46,788 bases of DNA from Nitrosomonadales bacterium (GTDB lineage Bacteria; Pseudomonadota; Gammaproteobacteria; Burkholderiales; SG8-39), in assembly GCA_005240145.1 (NCBI GenBank), contig SBAS01000127.1, positions 1 to 46,788 of the forward strand, in the 5' to 3' direction. The position numbers and the translations under genes were made by a program. Below are positions 7,132 through 16,106 of this stretch, piece after piece. Below the pieces are notes generated by a model, which saw nothing but the letters and a program-made list of their open reading frames with translations, made no database searches and was not told where the DNA came from. How positions within the stretch are numbered: the stretch's first letter is position 1; each line of letters begins with the position of its first letter.

Positions 7132-8205
7132 TCAGTCCGTTCCGCCTACCGCCGGTAGCCGCTGGGCGCGCCAGCGCAGCATGCCGCCGGCGAGGTTCGC
7201 CACCTTGGTGAAGCCGGCGTTGCCCAGCAGCACCGTGGCCTGCGCCGAGCGCGCGCCCGAGCGGCAGACCATGACGACGGGCTGTTCCTTCGATATTTGC
7301 CCTGTACTGCTCAAAAGCGCTCCCAAAGGAATGAGCTTCGCTCCGGCGATGTGGCCCAGCGCGCCGGTGAATTCACCCGGCTCGCGCACGTCCACGACCT
7401 GCACGCCGCCGGGATTTTCCGCCAGCCACTCGGGCTGCAGTTCCCAGATGCCCGCGAAGGTGCAGGACAGCGGCGCCCATTCGTTATCTGCTGCATTGCT
7501 CATGTCCAGTTTCTCCGGGCGGCCGCAGCGCAGGTTGGCCGGTACCGCGACCTCCATCAATTTCGGGTGCGCGAGGCCGAGGTTCGTCATGTAGCCGGTG
7601 AAATCGGCTTCGTGGATCGCAAGCGCGAGGCGCGGATTGTACTTCTTCTCCTCGCCCACGCTGGAGGAAGTAAGTCCTCGGTAGTCGTGCGCGGGATAGA
7701 CAAGGCACTCCTCGGGCAGCGTGAACAGCCGCTCGCGCACCGATTTGAACAGGCGCGGCGCGCTGCCCTGCTGGAAATCGGTGCGGCCGCAGCCGCGGAT
7801 CAGCAGCGCATCGCCGGTGAAGGCCATGGAGCAGTCATCGAGCACGTAGCTCAGGCAGCCGCCGGTATGCCCGGGCGTGGCGCGCGCCTCGAGCGTGCGC
7901 TTGCCGAAGGCCACGACGTCGCCGTCAGCGAGGTAGCGATCGGCTCCCACGGCGCCGCTTTCCCGGGAAAGCGCGATCTGCGAGCCCAGCCTGTGCCTGA
8001 GCAGCGCCGCGCCGGTGACATGGTCCGCGTGCACGTGGGTTTCGAGGGTGAACGTCAGCTTCAGGCCCAGTTCCTCGATCAGCGCCGCATCGCGCCGCGC
8101 GTGATCGAACACCGGGTCGATCAACAGCGCTTCGCGCGTGAGAGAATCAGCAAGCAGGTAGGTATAGGTGGACGATTGTGAATCGAAGAGCTGGCGAAAT
8201 ATCAT
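7132..8205 (-). CDS. Persulfide dioxygenase-like metallo-beta-lactamase fused to rhodanese
   Basis: 357 aa. Residues 1-240 are an ETHE1/Blh-type metallo-beta-lactamase domain with THVHADH, a TPGHTGG metal ligand, [17 protein letters not shown] and YPAHDY. Residues about 255-350 are a rhodanese domain with VDVREPGEF and the active-site loop VCRSGARS, whose Cys carries the persulfide. The fusion oxidises glutathione persulfide to sulfite and moves sulfane sulfur, protecting against sulfide. It is divergent from two YeeE/YedE halves with only 17 nt between starts, a typical sulfide-response pairing. The ATG at 8205 begins the conserved IFRQLFD N-terminus. Confidence 0.9.
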   Translation of the reverse strand: MIFRQLFDSQSSTYTYLLADSLTREALLIDPVFDHARRDAALIEELGLKLTFTLETHVHADHVTGAALLRHRLGSQIALSRESGAVGADRYLADGDVVAFGKRTLEARATPGHTGGCLSYVLDDCSMAFTGDALLIRGCGRTDFQQGSAPRLFKSVRERLFTLPEECLVYPAHDYRGLTSSSVGEEKKYNPRLALAIHEADFTGYMTNLGLAHPKLMEVAVPANLRCGRPEKLDMSNAADNEWAPLSCTFAGIWELQPEWLAENPGGVQVVDVREPGEFTGALGHIAGAKLIPLGALLSSTGQISKEQPVVMVCRSGARSAQATVLLGNAGFTKVANLAGGMLRWRAQRLPAVGGTD

Positions 8206-8222
8206 GTTCGGAGGAGATTCGT

Positions 8223-8645
8223 TTGCATGACTTTACCCCGGTTTCCGCCCTCGCTGGCGGCGCGCTGATCGGCCTGGCGAGCGTCTGGCTGCTTGCCGCG
8301 AACGGCCGCATCGCCGGCGTGAGCGGCATTCTGCACGGACTCTTCTCGCCCCCTTTCGGAGAGTGGCGCGCGTGGTTCATCTCGGGGCTGCTGCTCGCAG
8401 GCCTCGCCTGGCAGGCGGCCGGCGCGCCGGTTCCGCTGCGCCAGGATTTTTCGCTGGTCTGGGCCGCCGCAGCCGGACTGCTGGTTGGTTTCGGCACGCG
8501 CATGAGCGGTGGCTGCACCAGCGGCCACGGCGTGTGCGGCCTGGGGCGCCTGTCGGCGCGCTCGCTCGTCGCGGTGTGCGTGTTCATGGCGAGCGGCATG
8601 GTCTCGGTGTACGTCACGCGCCACCTGCTCGGAGTGACCTCATGA
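8223..8645 (+). CDS. YeeE/YedE-family sulfur transporter, first half
   Basis: 140-aa membrane protein with about four hydrophobic helices and the family motif [11 protein letters not shown] in the last third. The conserved Cys of this motif is used for thiosulfate or sulfane-sulfur passage in YeeE. It is a half-size protein (PmpA/PmpB style) completed by the next gene. I chose TTG at 8223: GGAGGAG lies 6 nt upstream and the product then starts at the usual [16 protein letters not shown] at 8178 is in frame but would overlap the divergent dioxygenase. Transport substrate is inferred from the neighbouring persulfide dioxygenase-rhodanese. Confidence 0.88.
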   Translation: MHDFTPVSALAGGALIGLASVWLLAANGRIAGVSGILHGLFSPPFGEWRAWFISGLLLAGLAWQAAGAPVPLRQDFSLVWAAAAGLLVGFGTRMSGGCTSGHGVCGLGRLSARSLVAVCVFMASGMVSVYVTRHLLGVTS

Positions 8646-9064
8646 AGGCGCTCGTGTTCGCGCTGGGATCGGGTTTCGTCTTCGGTACCGGCCTGTGGGT
8701 CTCGGGCATGGCGAATCCGAAAAAAGTGCTCGGCTTCCTCGACATCACGGGCAAGTGGGACGCGAGCCTGCTGCTCGTGATGGCCGCCGCCGTCGCCATC
8801 ACCCTCGTCGGATTTCGCGTGGTGCTGCGGAACCCGAAACCGGTCCTGGAAGAAACATTCGAGCTGCCGCAGAAGAAGGACATCGACTTACCGCTCATCG
8901 CCGGGTCCGCGGTTTTCGGCATCGGCTGGGGCATCGCCGGCTATTGCCCGGGGCCCGCGATCACCGCGCTTGCCGCGCTTTCGACCGAGTCCATCGTCTT
9001 CGTGGCCGCGATGATCGCCGGCGGCCTGCTCCACCGCTTCGCCCTCGCGCCGCGGGACGGCTGA
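8642..9064 (+). CDS. YeeE/YedE-family sulfur transporter, second half
   Basis: 140-aa membrane protein, partner of the preceding half. N-terminal helix [21 protein letters not shown], then the second-half signature GIGWGIAGYCPGPA with the conserved Cys-Pro. Its ATG overlaps the previous TGA (ATGA), so the halves are made in step and probably form one channel. It ends 3 nt before a strong palindrome. The longer open frame upstream of 8642 is antisense-like shadow of the first half and was not used. Confidence 0.88.
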   Translation: MKALVFALGSGFVFGTGLWVSGMANPKKVLGFLDITGKWDASLLLVMAAAVAITLVGFRVVLRNPKPVLEETFELPQKKDIDLPLIAGSAVFGIGWGIAGYCPGPAITALAALSTESIVFVAAMIAGGLLHRFALAPRDG

Positions 9065-9067
9065 ACA

Positions 9068-9126
9068 AAAACAGGGACAGTCCACGTTTTTCCGCTATGT
9101 GGAAAAACGTGGACTGTCCCTGTTTT
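9068..9126. repeat. 26-bp perfect inverted repeat (hairpin), bidirectional terminator or REP-like element
   Basis: Arms at 9068-9093 and 9101-9126 are perfectly complementary around a 7-nt loop. The core is CAGGGACAGTCCACGTTTTT. Run of A on one side and T on the other make it a plausible terminator for both convergent genes. It begins 3 nt after the yeeE stop and supplies two bases of the TAA stop of the DUF35 gene. A single-arm copy of the same sequence occurs at 34743-34768, so it is a dispersed repeat, not just a local terminator. Confidence 0.85.
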
Positions 9127-9514
9127 AGGCGGGCGTGAACATCGGCACCGGCGGGCCGCCGTCGGTGGGCTTGAACACCACTTTGACTTTCATGCCGATC
9201 TTCACCGCGTCGAGGTCGCAATCGACGATGTTGGTGAGCATCGACACGCCCTCCTCCAGCGTTACATAGGCGATGCAGTAGGGCACCGGCACGCCGCGGC
9301 GCAACACGCTGCAGGTGTAGACCGTGCCGCCGCCCGTCGCCTCGAGCCACTCGGTGTCGCTGGAGAAGCAGTACGGGCACTGGGCGCGCGGATAGTGGTG
9401 GTACTGCTTGCAGCCGTTGCAGAACTTCAATACCAGCTTGCCGTTCGCCGCCGCATCGAAGAATGGCTTGTTTTCGGGGTTTACGGCCGGAGCAGGAATT
9501 TTGCGTTCCATCAT
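9125..9514 (-). CDS. Zn-ribbon/OB-fold protein (DUF35), thiolase partner
   Basis: 129 aa. An N-terminal helix is followed by a zinc ribbon (CNGCKQYHHYPRAQCPYC; two CxxC knuckles) and an OB-fold (GTVYTCSVLRR, then YVTLEEGVSMLTNIVDCD). DUF35 proteins bind acyl-CoA and form obligate complexes with thiolase-fold enzymes. The ATG overlaps the thiolase TGA (GATGATGG, 9514), which supports a stoichiometric complex. Its TAA stop lies in the edge of the 26-bp palindrome. The longer upstream open frame is a shadow of the thiolase gene. Confidence 0.9.
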   Translation of the reverse strand: MMERKIPAPAVNPENKPFFDAAANGKLVLKFCNGCKQYHHYPRAQCPYCFSSDTEWLEATGGGTVYTCSVLRRGVPVPYCIAYVTLEEGVSMLTNIVDCDLDAVKIGMKVKVVFKPTDGGPPVPMFTPA

Positions 9515-10686
9515 CCCCGCTCCATGATCAAAGTTGCGCTGCCGTGCCGGGTGCCAAGCTGACCGCCCGTGCCCTGCGCGAGCGCGAGGCCGCAGTTCTT
9601 CACCTGCACCTGCGGATGCGCTTCGCCGCGCAGCTGGCGCACTGCCTCGATCACTTTCGTCATGCCGCCGCGGTTGCCCGGATGGTTGTTGCACAGGCCG
9701 CGGCCGTCGGTGTTGAACGGCAGCTTGCCCGTGCCCGAAATCAGGTTGCCGTCGGCGACGAACCTGCCGCCTTCCCCCTTCTTGCAGAAGCCGAGGTCTT
9801 CCAGCTGCACCAGCACCGTGATGGTGAAGCTGTCGTAGATCGAGACGTACTGGATATCGGCCGGCGTGACGCCGGCTTCCGCGAAGGCCGCCGCGCCCGA
9901 CCAGGCCGCACCGGAAGTGGTGAGCGTGAGATTGCCGCCCGCCTGCCCCTTCGATGTCTCGCCCGCGCCGATCAGCTTCACCAGCGGACGCCCCAGGCTC
10001 TTCGCGATCTCGGGCCGCGTCAAGATGAGCGCGCCGCCGCCATCGCTCACCACGCAGCAATCCATGCGATGCAGCGGGTCGGCGACCATCGGCGAGTCGA
10101 GCACGTCCTTCACCGTCACCACCTCGCGCAGCATGGCGTGCGGGTTGTGCTGCGCGTGGTGCGAGGCCGCGACCTTGACCCAGGCGAGCTGCTCGCTGGT
10201 GGTGCCGTATTCGTGCATGTGGCGCATCGCCACCATGGCGTAGCTGTTGGTGGTGACGATGCCGTAGGGCGCTTCGAACGGCGCGTCCGGCAGGTTGGCG
10301 CCCCAGCTGCGCGGCTGCGTGCCGCTCGAGCCCTCCGAGCGCGGCCGGCCCGCGAGCGTCACCAGCGCGACGTTGCACTTCCCGAGCGCGATCGCCTGCG
10401 CCGCGTGCGCGACGTGGATCAGGTAGGAGGTGCCGCCGGTGTCGGTCGAATCCAGGTGCCGCAGCTTCAGGCCCAGGTAGTCCGCCATCGACAGCGGCCC
10501 GAGCCCCGGCGCGTCGCCCGCGCAGAAGTAGCCGTCCACGTCCTGCTTCGTGAGGCCCGCGTCTTCGAGCGCGCCTTTCGCCACCTCGGCGTGCAGTTGC
10601 GCGACGGATTTGTTCTCGGCCTTGCGCGTCGGGTGCTCGTACACGCCCGCGAGGCAGGCTTTGCCCTTGATGCTCATGCGGTGCAT
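9511..10686 (-). CDS. Thiolase-fold protein lacking the catalytic cysteines (SCP-x/Ltp2-like)
   Basis: About 391 aa with a full thiolase layout (two halves, N-terminal VYEHPTRKAENKS, C-terminal NHPGNRGG). At the usual nucleophile position the sequence is TDTGGTS (81-87) with no Cys, and the C-terminal loop that normally carries the second Cys reads AQGTGGQLG. Claisen chemistry therefore looks unlikely. Thiolase-fold proteins of this sort paired with a DUF35 protein can act as CoA-linked aldolases (the Ltp2/DUF35 steroid side-chain system); that activity here is inference. ATG 10686 and ATG 10677 are both possible starts; neither has a clear ribosome site. Confidence 0.82.
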   Translation of the reverse strand: MHRMSIKGKACLAGVYEHPTRKAENKSVAQLHAEVAKGALEDAGLTKQDVDGYFCAGDAPGLGPLSMADYLGLKLRHLDSTDTGGTSYLIHVAHAAQAIALGKCNVALVTLAGRPRSEGSSGTQPRSWGANLPDAPFEAPYGIVTTNSYAMVAMRHMHEYGTTSEQLAWVKVAASHHAQHNPHAMLREVVTVKDVLDSPMVADPLHRMDCCVVSDGGGALILTRPEIAKSLGRPLVKLIGAGETSKGQAGGNLTLTTSGAAWSGAAAFAEAGVTPADIQYVSIYDSFTITVLVQLEDLGFCKKGEGGRFVADGNLISGTGKLPFNTDGRGLCNNHPGNRGGMTKVIEAVRQLRGEAHPQVQVKNCGLALAQGTGGQLGTRHGSATLIMERG

Positions 10687-10731
10687 TTTCGCTTAAAATG
10701 CGCCCCTCGCACGCCGGTTTCACAGGCGCCG

Positions 10732-10806
10732 GGGCGGTTAGCTCAGCGGTAGAGCACTGCTCTCACACAGCAGGGGCCACTGGTTCGATCCCAGTACCGC
10801 CCACCA
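10732..10806 (+). tRNA. tRNA-Val (anticodon CAC)
   Basis: 75 nt with encoded CCA. Acceptor GGGCGGT pairs with ACCGCCC, anticodon loop CTCACAC (CAC), T-arm CTGGTTCGATCCCAG. TAAAAT at 10694-10699 followed by a GC-rich discriminator is a likely -10. The gene ends 7 nt before the 3' end of the first kinase gene on the other strand. Confidence 0.97.
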
Positions 10807-10813
10807 ATTCGTT

Positions 10814-12991
10814 TTACTTGCGCACCAGCGTCCATTGCCCCGCGCAGACCCCCCTTCGCCACTCGTAGGTTCCAGAGTAGCCGACGGCAGTGGCGCGACC
10901 GGCGAGGCTCGTGTCGCCGTTGCCCCAACGGGTCGCAATCTGCAAAGTCGCCGCGATCGAGCCATCTTGTGCGCGCTGGGCCCGCAGGTTTCTGAAGTCC
11001 CTGCCGGAGACGCTTTGCGCGCCGCCTGCCGCGAATTCGACGTCTTCCTGCACGTCAACGTACCCGCAAACGGCCCCGCCGCCTCCGTGGCCCGGCATGA
11101 CGCGAAAGGCATAACGTCCCGGGAGCCCGACTTCGCGCCGCGCGGCGGCGGCAACGCTCACCGGGGGCGCCTTTGCGGCAGCCACAGCCTTTTCTTCCGC
11201 TGCCTTGGCTGCCGCTGCTTTCTCTTCCGCGGCTTTCTCTGCGACAAGCCTAGCTGATTTTTCGGCGGCAGCTCGCACTGCGGCGGCCTTTTCGGCCGCG
11301 AGCTTCTCGGCGGCGACCTTTTCCTCGGCAGCTTTTGCCGCCAGCAGTTTCTCCTGCGCGGCCTTTTCCGCTGCCGCCTTCGCGGCGAGCTGTTTTTCCT
11401 GCACCACCTTGTCCGCGGCCGCTTTCATCGCCTTCGCCTGCTCGGCCGCCGACTTGTCGGCGTACTCGCGCCGCACGCGTTCCTCGGTCTCCTTGCGGAT
11501 CTTGTCGATGTCGGCCGCGCTCAGTTCCGCCTTCGCAGGCGCTGGAGCGGGGACTTCCGCTTTCGGTGGTGCGGGCGCCTGTGCTACCGGCGCGGGTGCC
11601 GGGGTTCGACCCAGGAACAGGTATGCACCGATCCCGCCTGCGACCAACACGGCCAGGCCAAGCATCGGGAGCAGGTAGGAAGTCTTCCTCTCTGCCAGCG
11701 GAGCCGGCCGGCTGCTCGCAATCGCGACGGTGGCGTCTTCGTCCGCCGCAGCCGTGGCGCGCGCCGCCTCCTGCTGCTGCTTGAGCCGGGCGAGCGCCTG
11801 CGCCTGGCGGACTTTCTCCCCGGTTTCCTTCCGCGCTTTCTCCCCTGCGTCACGCCGCGTTTTCTCCAGCGCCTCGCGCCGCGCTTTTTCCTCGCCTTCC
11901 AGCCGGGCTTTTTCCTCCGCCGCCTTGAGCTTCGCCTGGGCCTCGGCCTCCTGGCGCACCGTCACCTGCGCGTCCTGTGTCGGGCCTTCCTTCAGCTTGG
12001 CGATCTTGTGCCGCGCCAGCGCGGCGTAAGTGCCTTCGGGGAATTGCTCCAGGTAGAACTCGAACTCGGCAGCGTCGGTGCTGTTCTGGATCGCGCGCCA
12101 GAATTCGATCTCGGTCTCGCTCGCCTTCGGCGCCTCGCGCGGCTTGGGCTGGAGCGCGGCGACGGCCGGTGCGTGCGCCGCGCGCAACGCGGCGGCGAAG
12201 TCACGCGCGCTGGCGAAGCGCTCGGCCGGCTTCTTGGCCAGCGCCCTGTTCACGATCGCGTCGAACGCCGGCGAGACGCTCTGTACCATGCTCGAGGGGC
12301 GCGGCGGATCGTCCTGCATGATTTGCTTGGCCACCGTCCACGCACCCTCACCCTTGAAGGGCTGCTCGCCCGTGAGCAGCTGGTAGAGAACCACCCCTGC
12401 CGAGAAAACGTCGGTGCGCCGGTCGATCTTGCCGCCCGAGATCTGCTCCGGCGACATGAAGGCGGGGGTACCAACCATGGTGCCCGCGGCCGAACGGTCG
12501 CTGTCCTGCACGCGCGCGACGCCGAAATCGGCCAGCTTCAAGCGCCGCTGCGCATCGAGCATGACGTTGGCAGGCTTGATGTCGCGGTGGATCACGCCGG
12601 CTTCGTGCGCGAGCTCCAGCGCATCGAGCAGCTCGCCCATGATGCGCACCACCTCGGCGGAATCGAATTTCTCGCCGCCGGTGAAGTAGCTGCGCAGTTC
12701 TCGGCCCTGGATGAACTCCATCACCAGGTAGGCGACGTCGTTCTCGACGCCGAAATCGTGCACCTGGACGATGTTGGGGTGGTTGAGCCGTCCCACCGCC
12801 TTCGCCTCCTTGACGAAGCGCTCGGTGTAGGCGCGCTCGGTCTCGTCGTCGATCGCCGCGTTCTTGAGGATGGTCTTGATCGCGACGCGCCGGCCCAGCG
12901 TCGGGTCGTAGCCCTCATAGACCACGCCCATCGCTCCCTTGCCGAGAACGCTGTGCAGTTCGTAACGGCCGAGTTTCCTGAGTTCCGCCAT
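10814..12991 (-). CDS. Membrane-anchored Ser/Thr protein kinase, copy 1
   Basis: 725 aa. Kinase domain 9-270: GKGAMG loop, VAIK Lys39, HRDIKPAN (135-142), DFG (155-157), GTPAFMSPE (174-182). A conserved linker (FWRAIQNSTDAAEFEFYLEQ, about 298-335) follows, then a charged coiled coil (about 340-410), a DATVAI motif, one TM helix (439-461), a Pro/Ala stretch, an Ala/Lys/Glu stalk and a conserved C-terminal domain of about 100 residues (GRYAFR, VSGRDF, GYSGTY, GQWTLVRK). Kinase is cytoplasmic; stalk and tail should be periplasmic. I start at ATG 12991, aligning with MADLQKLGRY of copy 3; the frame is open further upstream without homology. Copy 2 ends 40 nt upstream. No PASTA repeats. Confidence 0.9.
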   Translation of the reverse strand: MAELRKLGRYELHSVLGKGAMGVVYEGYDPTLGRRVAIKTILKNAAIDDETERAYTERFVKEAKAVGRLNHPNIVQVHDFGVENDVAYLVMEFIQGRELRSYFTGGEKFDSAEVVRIMGELLDALELAHEAGVIHRDIKPANVMLDAQRRLKLADFGVARVQDSDRSAAGTMVGTPAFMSPEQISGGKIDRRTDVFSAGVVLYQLLTGEQPFKGEGAWTVAKQIMQDDPPRPSSMVQSVSPAFDAIVNRALAKKPAERFASARDFAAALRAAHAPAVAALQPKPREAPKASETEIEFWRAIQNSTDAAEFEFYLEQFPEGTYAALARHKIAKLKEGPTQDAQVTVRQEAEAQAKLKAAEEKARLEGEEKARREALEKTRRDAGEKARKETGEKVRQAQALARLKQQQEAARATAAADEDATVAIASSRPAPLAERKTSYLLPMLGLAVLVAGGIGAYLFLGRTPAPAPVAQAPAPPKAEVPAPAPAKAELSAADIDKIRKETEERVRREYADKSAAEQAKAMKAAADKVVQEKQLAAKAAAEKAAQEKLLAAKAAEEKVAAEKLAAEKAAAVRAAAEKSARLVAEKAAEEKAAAAKAAEEKAVAAAKAPPVSVAAAARREVGLPGRYAFRVMPGHGGGGAVCGYVDVQEDVEFAAGGAQSVSGRDFRNLRAQRAQDGSIAATLQIATRWGNGDTSLAGRATAVGYSGTYEWRRGVCAGQWTLVRK

Positions 12992-13031
12992 CCCTGGAAA
13001 AAATTCTATCCCGAAATCCAAAAATGATCGC

Positions 13032-16000
13032 TTACTTGCGCACCAGCGTCCATTCCCCCGTGCAGTGGGTAAAACCAGAGCGCCATTGATACTTGCCTCC
13101 GTATCCGGTGTCAGTGGACCGGCCATCAAATTTGTATTCGCCGACCCCGAACAGACTCCTTCCGCCCGACGCCGACCCGGCGATAGAGCCACCCGGCGCA
13201 CCCCAGAACCGCAGTTCGGAAAATTCCCGGCCGGAAACGCCACTCGGCATCGACGTGCCGATTTCCGTGTCTTCCTGAACTCCTATCCGGTCACATTCCG
13301 GCTGAAATCCAACCCCGATGGAAATGCGAAGCGCATATTTTCCCGGGAGCACGCCCTCGGGTCCGACGGCGGCCGCACTTGCCGAGGCAGCAGGCTTCTC
13401 CGCAGCCCTGGCACTCGCGGGCATGTAGGACACCAGTTCCATGTCCGTGTCCAAAAAGCTGATGCAAATGGGGCAACGCAGTTGGTATTTGACGTAGCGT
13501 CGCACGTCGTCGGCATACCAGACGGCCAACGTCAGGGTGCGCAAAATTCCACCTTCCCGGGGACGTGCTTCAAACTCTACCTCTACTTTCCATGCGTCGA
13601 AGTTCCCGGCCTTGACCCTCACCTGCTCTCTGCCCACCACGCGCGCGTTGAGGGAGCATCTCGCCATGCCATTCAGGCAGTTGGAAACTTTTATGTCGAC
13701 GTTGGTCAAACTCTCGCCGACGCGAAACTCCTGGAACGCACGCAGGTACGGAGCGAATTCGAAGGCACCAAGCCGTGCGCCATCAATCAGAACGGGTTTG
13801 GGGCTATGCGTAGTCGCTATATCCCCGCCCTCGCCGATCTTGAGCGTGTCCCGTACGCTAGAGGAAGAAACGGCAAGCGCTTCCACCAAGACCGGGTACT
13901 TTCTATCGGGATTGCTGGGCGCACGCGCCTCGTAGGTCCAGCGATCGCCCACACTGGGCAGGCTAGGCCTGGCGAGGCCAGCCGCAGGCTTTGGCGAGGT
14001 AGCCTTCTCAGCCATCCGCTTCTCCGCCGCGGCTTTTTCCGCTGCCGCTTTTTCTGCGGCGGCTTTCTCGACGGCGGCCAGTTCGGCAGCCTTGGCTTGC
14101 GCCGCTTTCCCCTGTGCAAGCTTCTCCTGCGCTGCCTTTTCAGCCGCCTTGGCCATGTCACTCTGCTTCTGCGCATCGGCGACCTTGGCTGCGTCACCTG
14201 CCTTCTTTGCTTCGGCCTCGCGCTGCTTGACCAGTTCGTTCTGCTTCTGCGCTTCCGCCTCGGCTCGCTTGGTCTGCTCCTGCAACTCCTTCAGCTTCGC
14301 CTGGTCTCCTTTTGCACGCGCATCGTTCTCGGCCAGTTGCGCCGTTTCTACTCGCTTGCGCAGTTCCTGCTGACGCTCGCGCGCCAAGTTGAGCTCCTGC
14401 GACACCTTGGTCGCTGATTCGAGTGCAACCGTCAGGTGGGTGAGATGCGCTTCGTCGCTAGCAGTGGACCAGTACCAGGCGCCGACCAGCGCTCCGGCGA
14501 CCAGAGCGAAACCGATGGCCAGTTGCAAGACCGGCAGCTTCGCGCGCGGGGCAAGAGCGGCCAGGCGCTTGAGATCGGCCTCTCGCTGCTTGATCGCGGC
14601 CTGCCGCCTGGCGATTTCCTCCGCCTGCCGTTGCGCGTGCTCCTGCGCTAGTGCACGCGCCCTGGCATCGGCTTCCCGCCGCGCCTTTTCCTCGGCCACG
14701 CGCTTCGCGCTCGCTTCAGCGTCCGCCGCGGCCGCGGCAATCGCCTCGACCTTGCGCCTGCGGAATTCCGCCTCGCGCAGGCGAATCTCAGCTTCGCGCC
14801 TGGCTACTTCCGCCGTGGCTTCCTGTTGTGCCTTCTCGATTGTCGCCAGCCGCGCCTTCTCTTCGGCTGCAGCACGCTCCTTTGATTCCGCCTCGCGCCT
14901 GGACTCCGCTTCGGCGCGCGTCTGCTCTTCGGCGAGATGCCTGGCTTCCGCCTCGGCTGCGCGCTTCCGGTACGCGGCTTCGCGCTGCGCGAGTTCCGCT
15001 TCCAGCAGCGCCGTTTCTTCGGCGAGCATCCTGACTTCCCCGGTGCCGGCCACCGCGCCGGCGGCGATGCGCCGCAATCTCGCGATTTTCACGCGCGCGA
15101 GCTCGGCGTACACCCCCGCCGGAAATTCCTTCAGGTAGACCTCGTATTCCGCCGGATCGCTGCTGTTCTGGATCGAACGCCAAAATTCGATCTCGGCGTC
15201 GCTGCCTCGCTGCGCGGAACCGCCGGCGAGCGCTTCCTGGAGCGCCGTCGAGAATTCCCTGGCGCTGGCGAAGCGCTGGTCGGGCTTCTTGGCCAGCGCC
15301 CGGTTGACGATCTGGTCAAATACGGGCGAAACGCGTGTCGCAATGGTCGAAGGCCGCGGCGGCTCGTCATGCATGATTTTCTTCACCACCATCCAGGCGC
15401 CCTCGCCGTTGAACGGCTCCTCGCCGGTGAGGAGCTGGTAGAGCACGATGCCCGCCGAGAAGATGTCGGTGCGGCGGTCCACCCTGGCGCCGGATATCTG
15501 TTCGGGCGACATGAATGCCGGGGTACCGACCATCGTGCCGGCCTTGGACCGGTCGGTGCCGTCCTGCACCCGCGCGACGCCGAAATCGGCAAGCTTGACG
15601 CGGCGCTGGGCATCCAGCATGACGTTGGCCGGCTTGACGTCCCGGTGAATAACACCCGACTCGTGCGCGACATGCAGCGCATCGAGCAATTCGCTCATGA
15701 TGCGCACGGCTTCCGGAGCATCGAAACGGTCTCGCGCTTCAAAGCAGGCGCGCAGTTCGCGCCCTTCGATGAACTCCATCACGATCTAGGCGACGTCGTC
15801 CTGCTCGCCGAAGTCGTACACCTGGACGATGTGAGGATGGTTAAGCCGGCCTACCGCCTTCGCTTCGCGCGCGAACCTGGCGGAGTAGGAGCGCTCGGTC
15901 TCTTCGTCGAGAACGACGCTCTTGAGAATGGTCTTGACTGCCACCCGGCGGTCAAGCGTCGGATCGAAACCCTCATAGACGACGCCCATCGCGCCCTTGC

Positions 16001-16049
16001 CGAGCACGCTGCTCAGTTCGTAACGGCCGAGTTTTGCAAGATCTGCCAT
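13032..16049 (-). pseudogene. Ser/Thr protein kinase, copy 2, interrupted by an in-frame amber codon
   Basis: The frame is intact for 1005 sense-length codons except TAG at codon 88 (15788-15786), where the paralogues have Tyr (VAYLVME becomes VA-stop-IVME). The first 87 codons hold the Gly loop and catalytic Lys; HRDVKP, DFG and SPE lie after the stop, so neither half alone is a kinase. A restart at GTG 15782 could make a 916-residue protein without the ATP-binding lobe. After the kinase comes the linker (FWRSIQNSSDPAEYEVYL), a very long coiled coil, a TM helix (LPVLQLAIGFALVAGALVGAW), a second coiled coil with an A/K/E stalk, a beta-rich domain absent from copies 1 and 3 (SVGDRWTYEA to LAVWYADDVRRYVKY), and the shared C-terminal domain. 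Either a recent mutation, a sequence error, or readthrough. Confidence 0.85.
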
Positions 16050-16062
16050 TGCCGGATTCCCC

Positions 16063-16091
16063 TTGATACCGGCCTATCGCTACATTATAGG
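16063..16091 (+). promoter_or_regulatory. Sigma70 promoter of the CitE-like gene
   Basis: TTGATA (16063-16068), 17 nt, TATAGG (16086-16091), and a ribosome site AGGAGAA before ATG 16107. The -10 is embedded in the same ATTATA that, read on the other strand, gives TATAAT for kinase copy 2, so the two divergent promoters share bases. Confidence 0.6.
16084..16089 (-). promoter_or_regulatory. Candidate -10 of kinase copy 2
   Basis: Minus-strand TATAAT 35 nt upstream of the ATG at 16049, followed by AAGGGGA as ribosome site. No good -35 is visible. It overlaps the -10 of the divergent CitE promoter. Confidence 0.45.
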
Positions 16092-16106
16092 TGCTCAGGA
16101 GAACAG

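Noticed and set aside
12721-13243. Extended 809-codon version of kinase copy 1 starting at 13243
   Set aside because: The first 84 codons overlap the end of kinase copy 2 and have no homology; the kinase N-terminus begins at ATG 12991.
14937-16106. 390-codon N-terminal extension of the CitE-like gene
   Set aside because: It is antisense to kinase copy 2 and lacks homology; ATG 16107 has a good ribosome site, a promoter and the family N-terminus.
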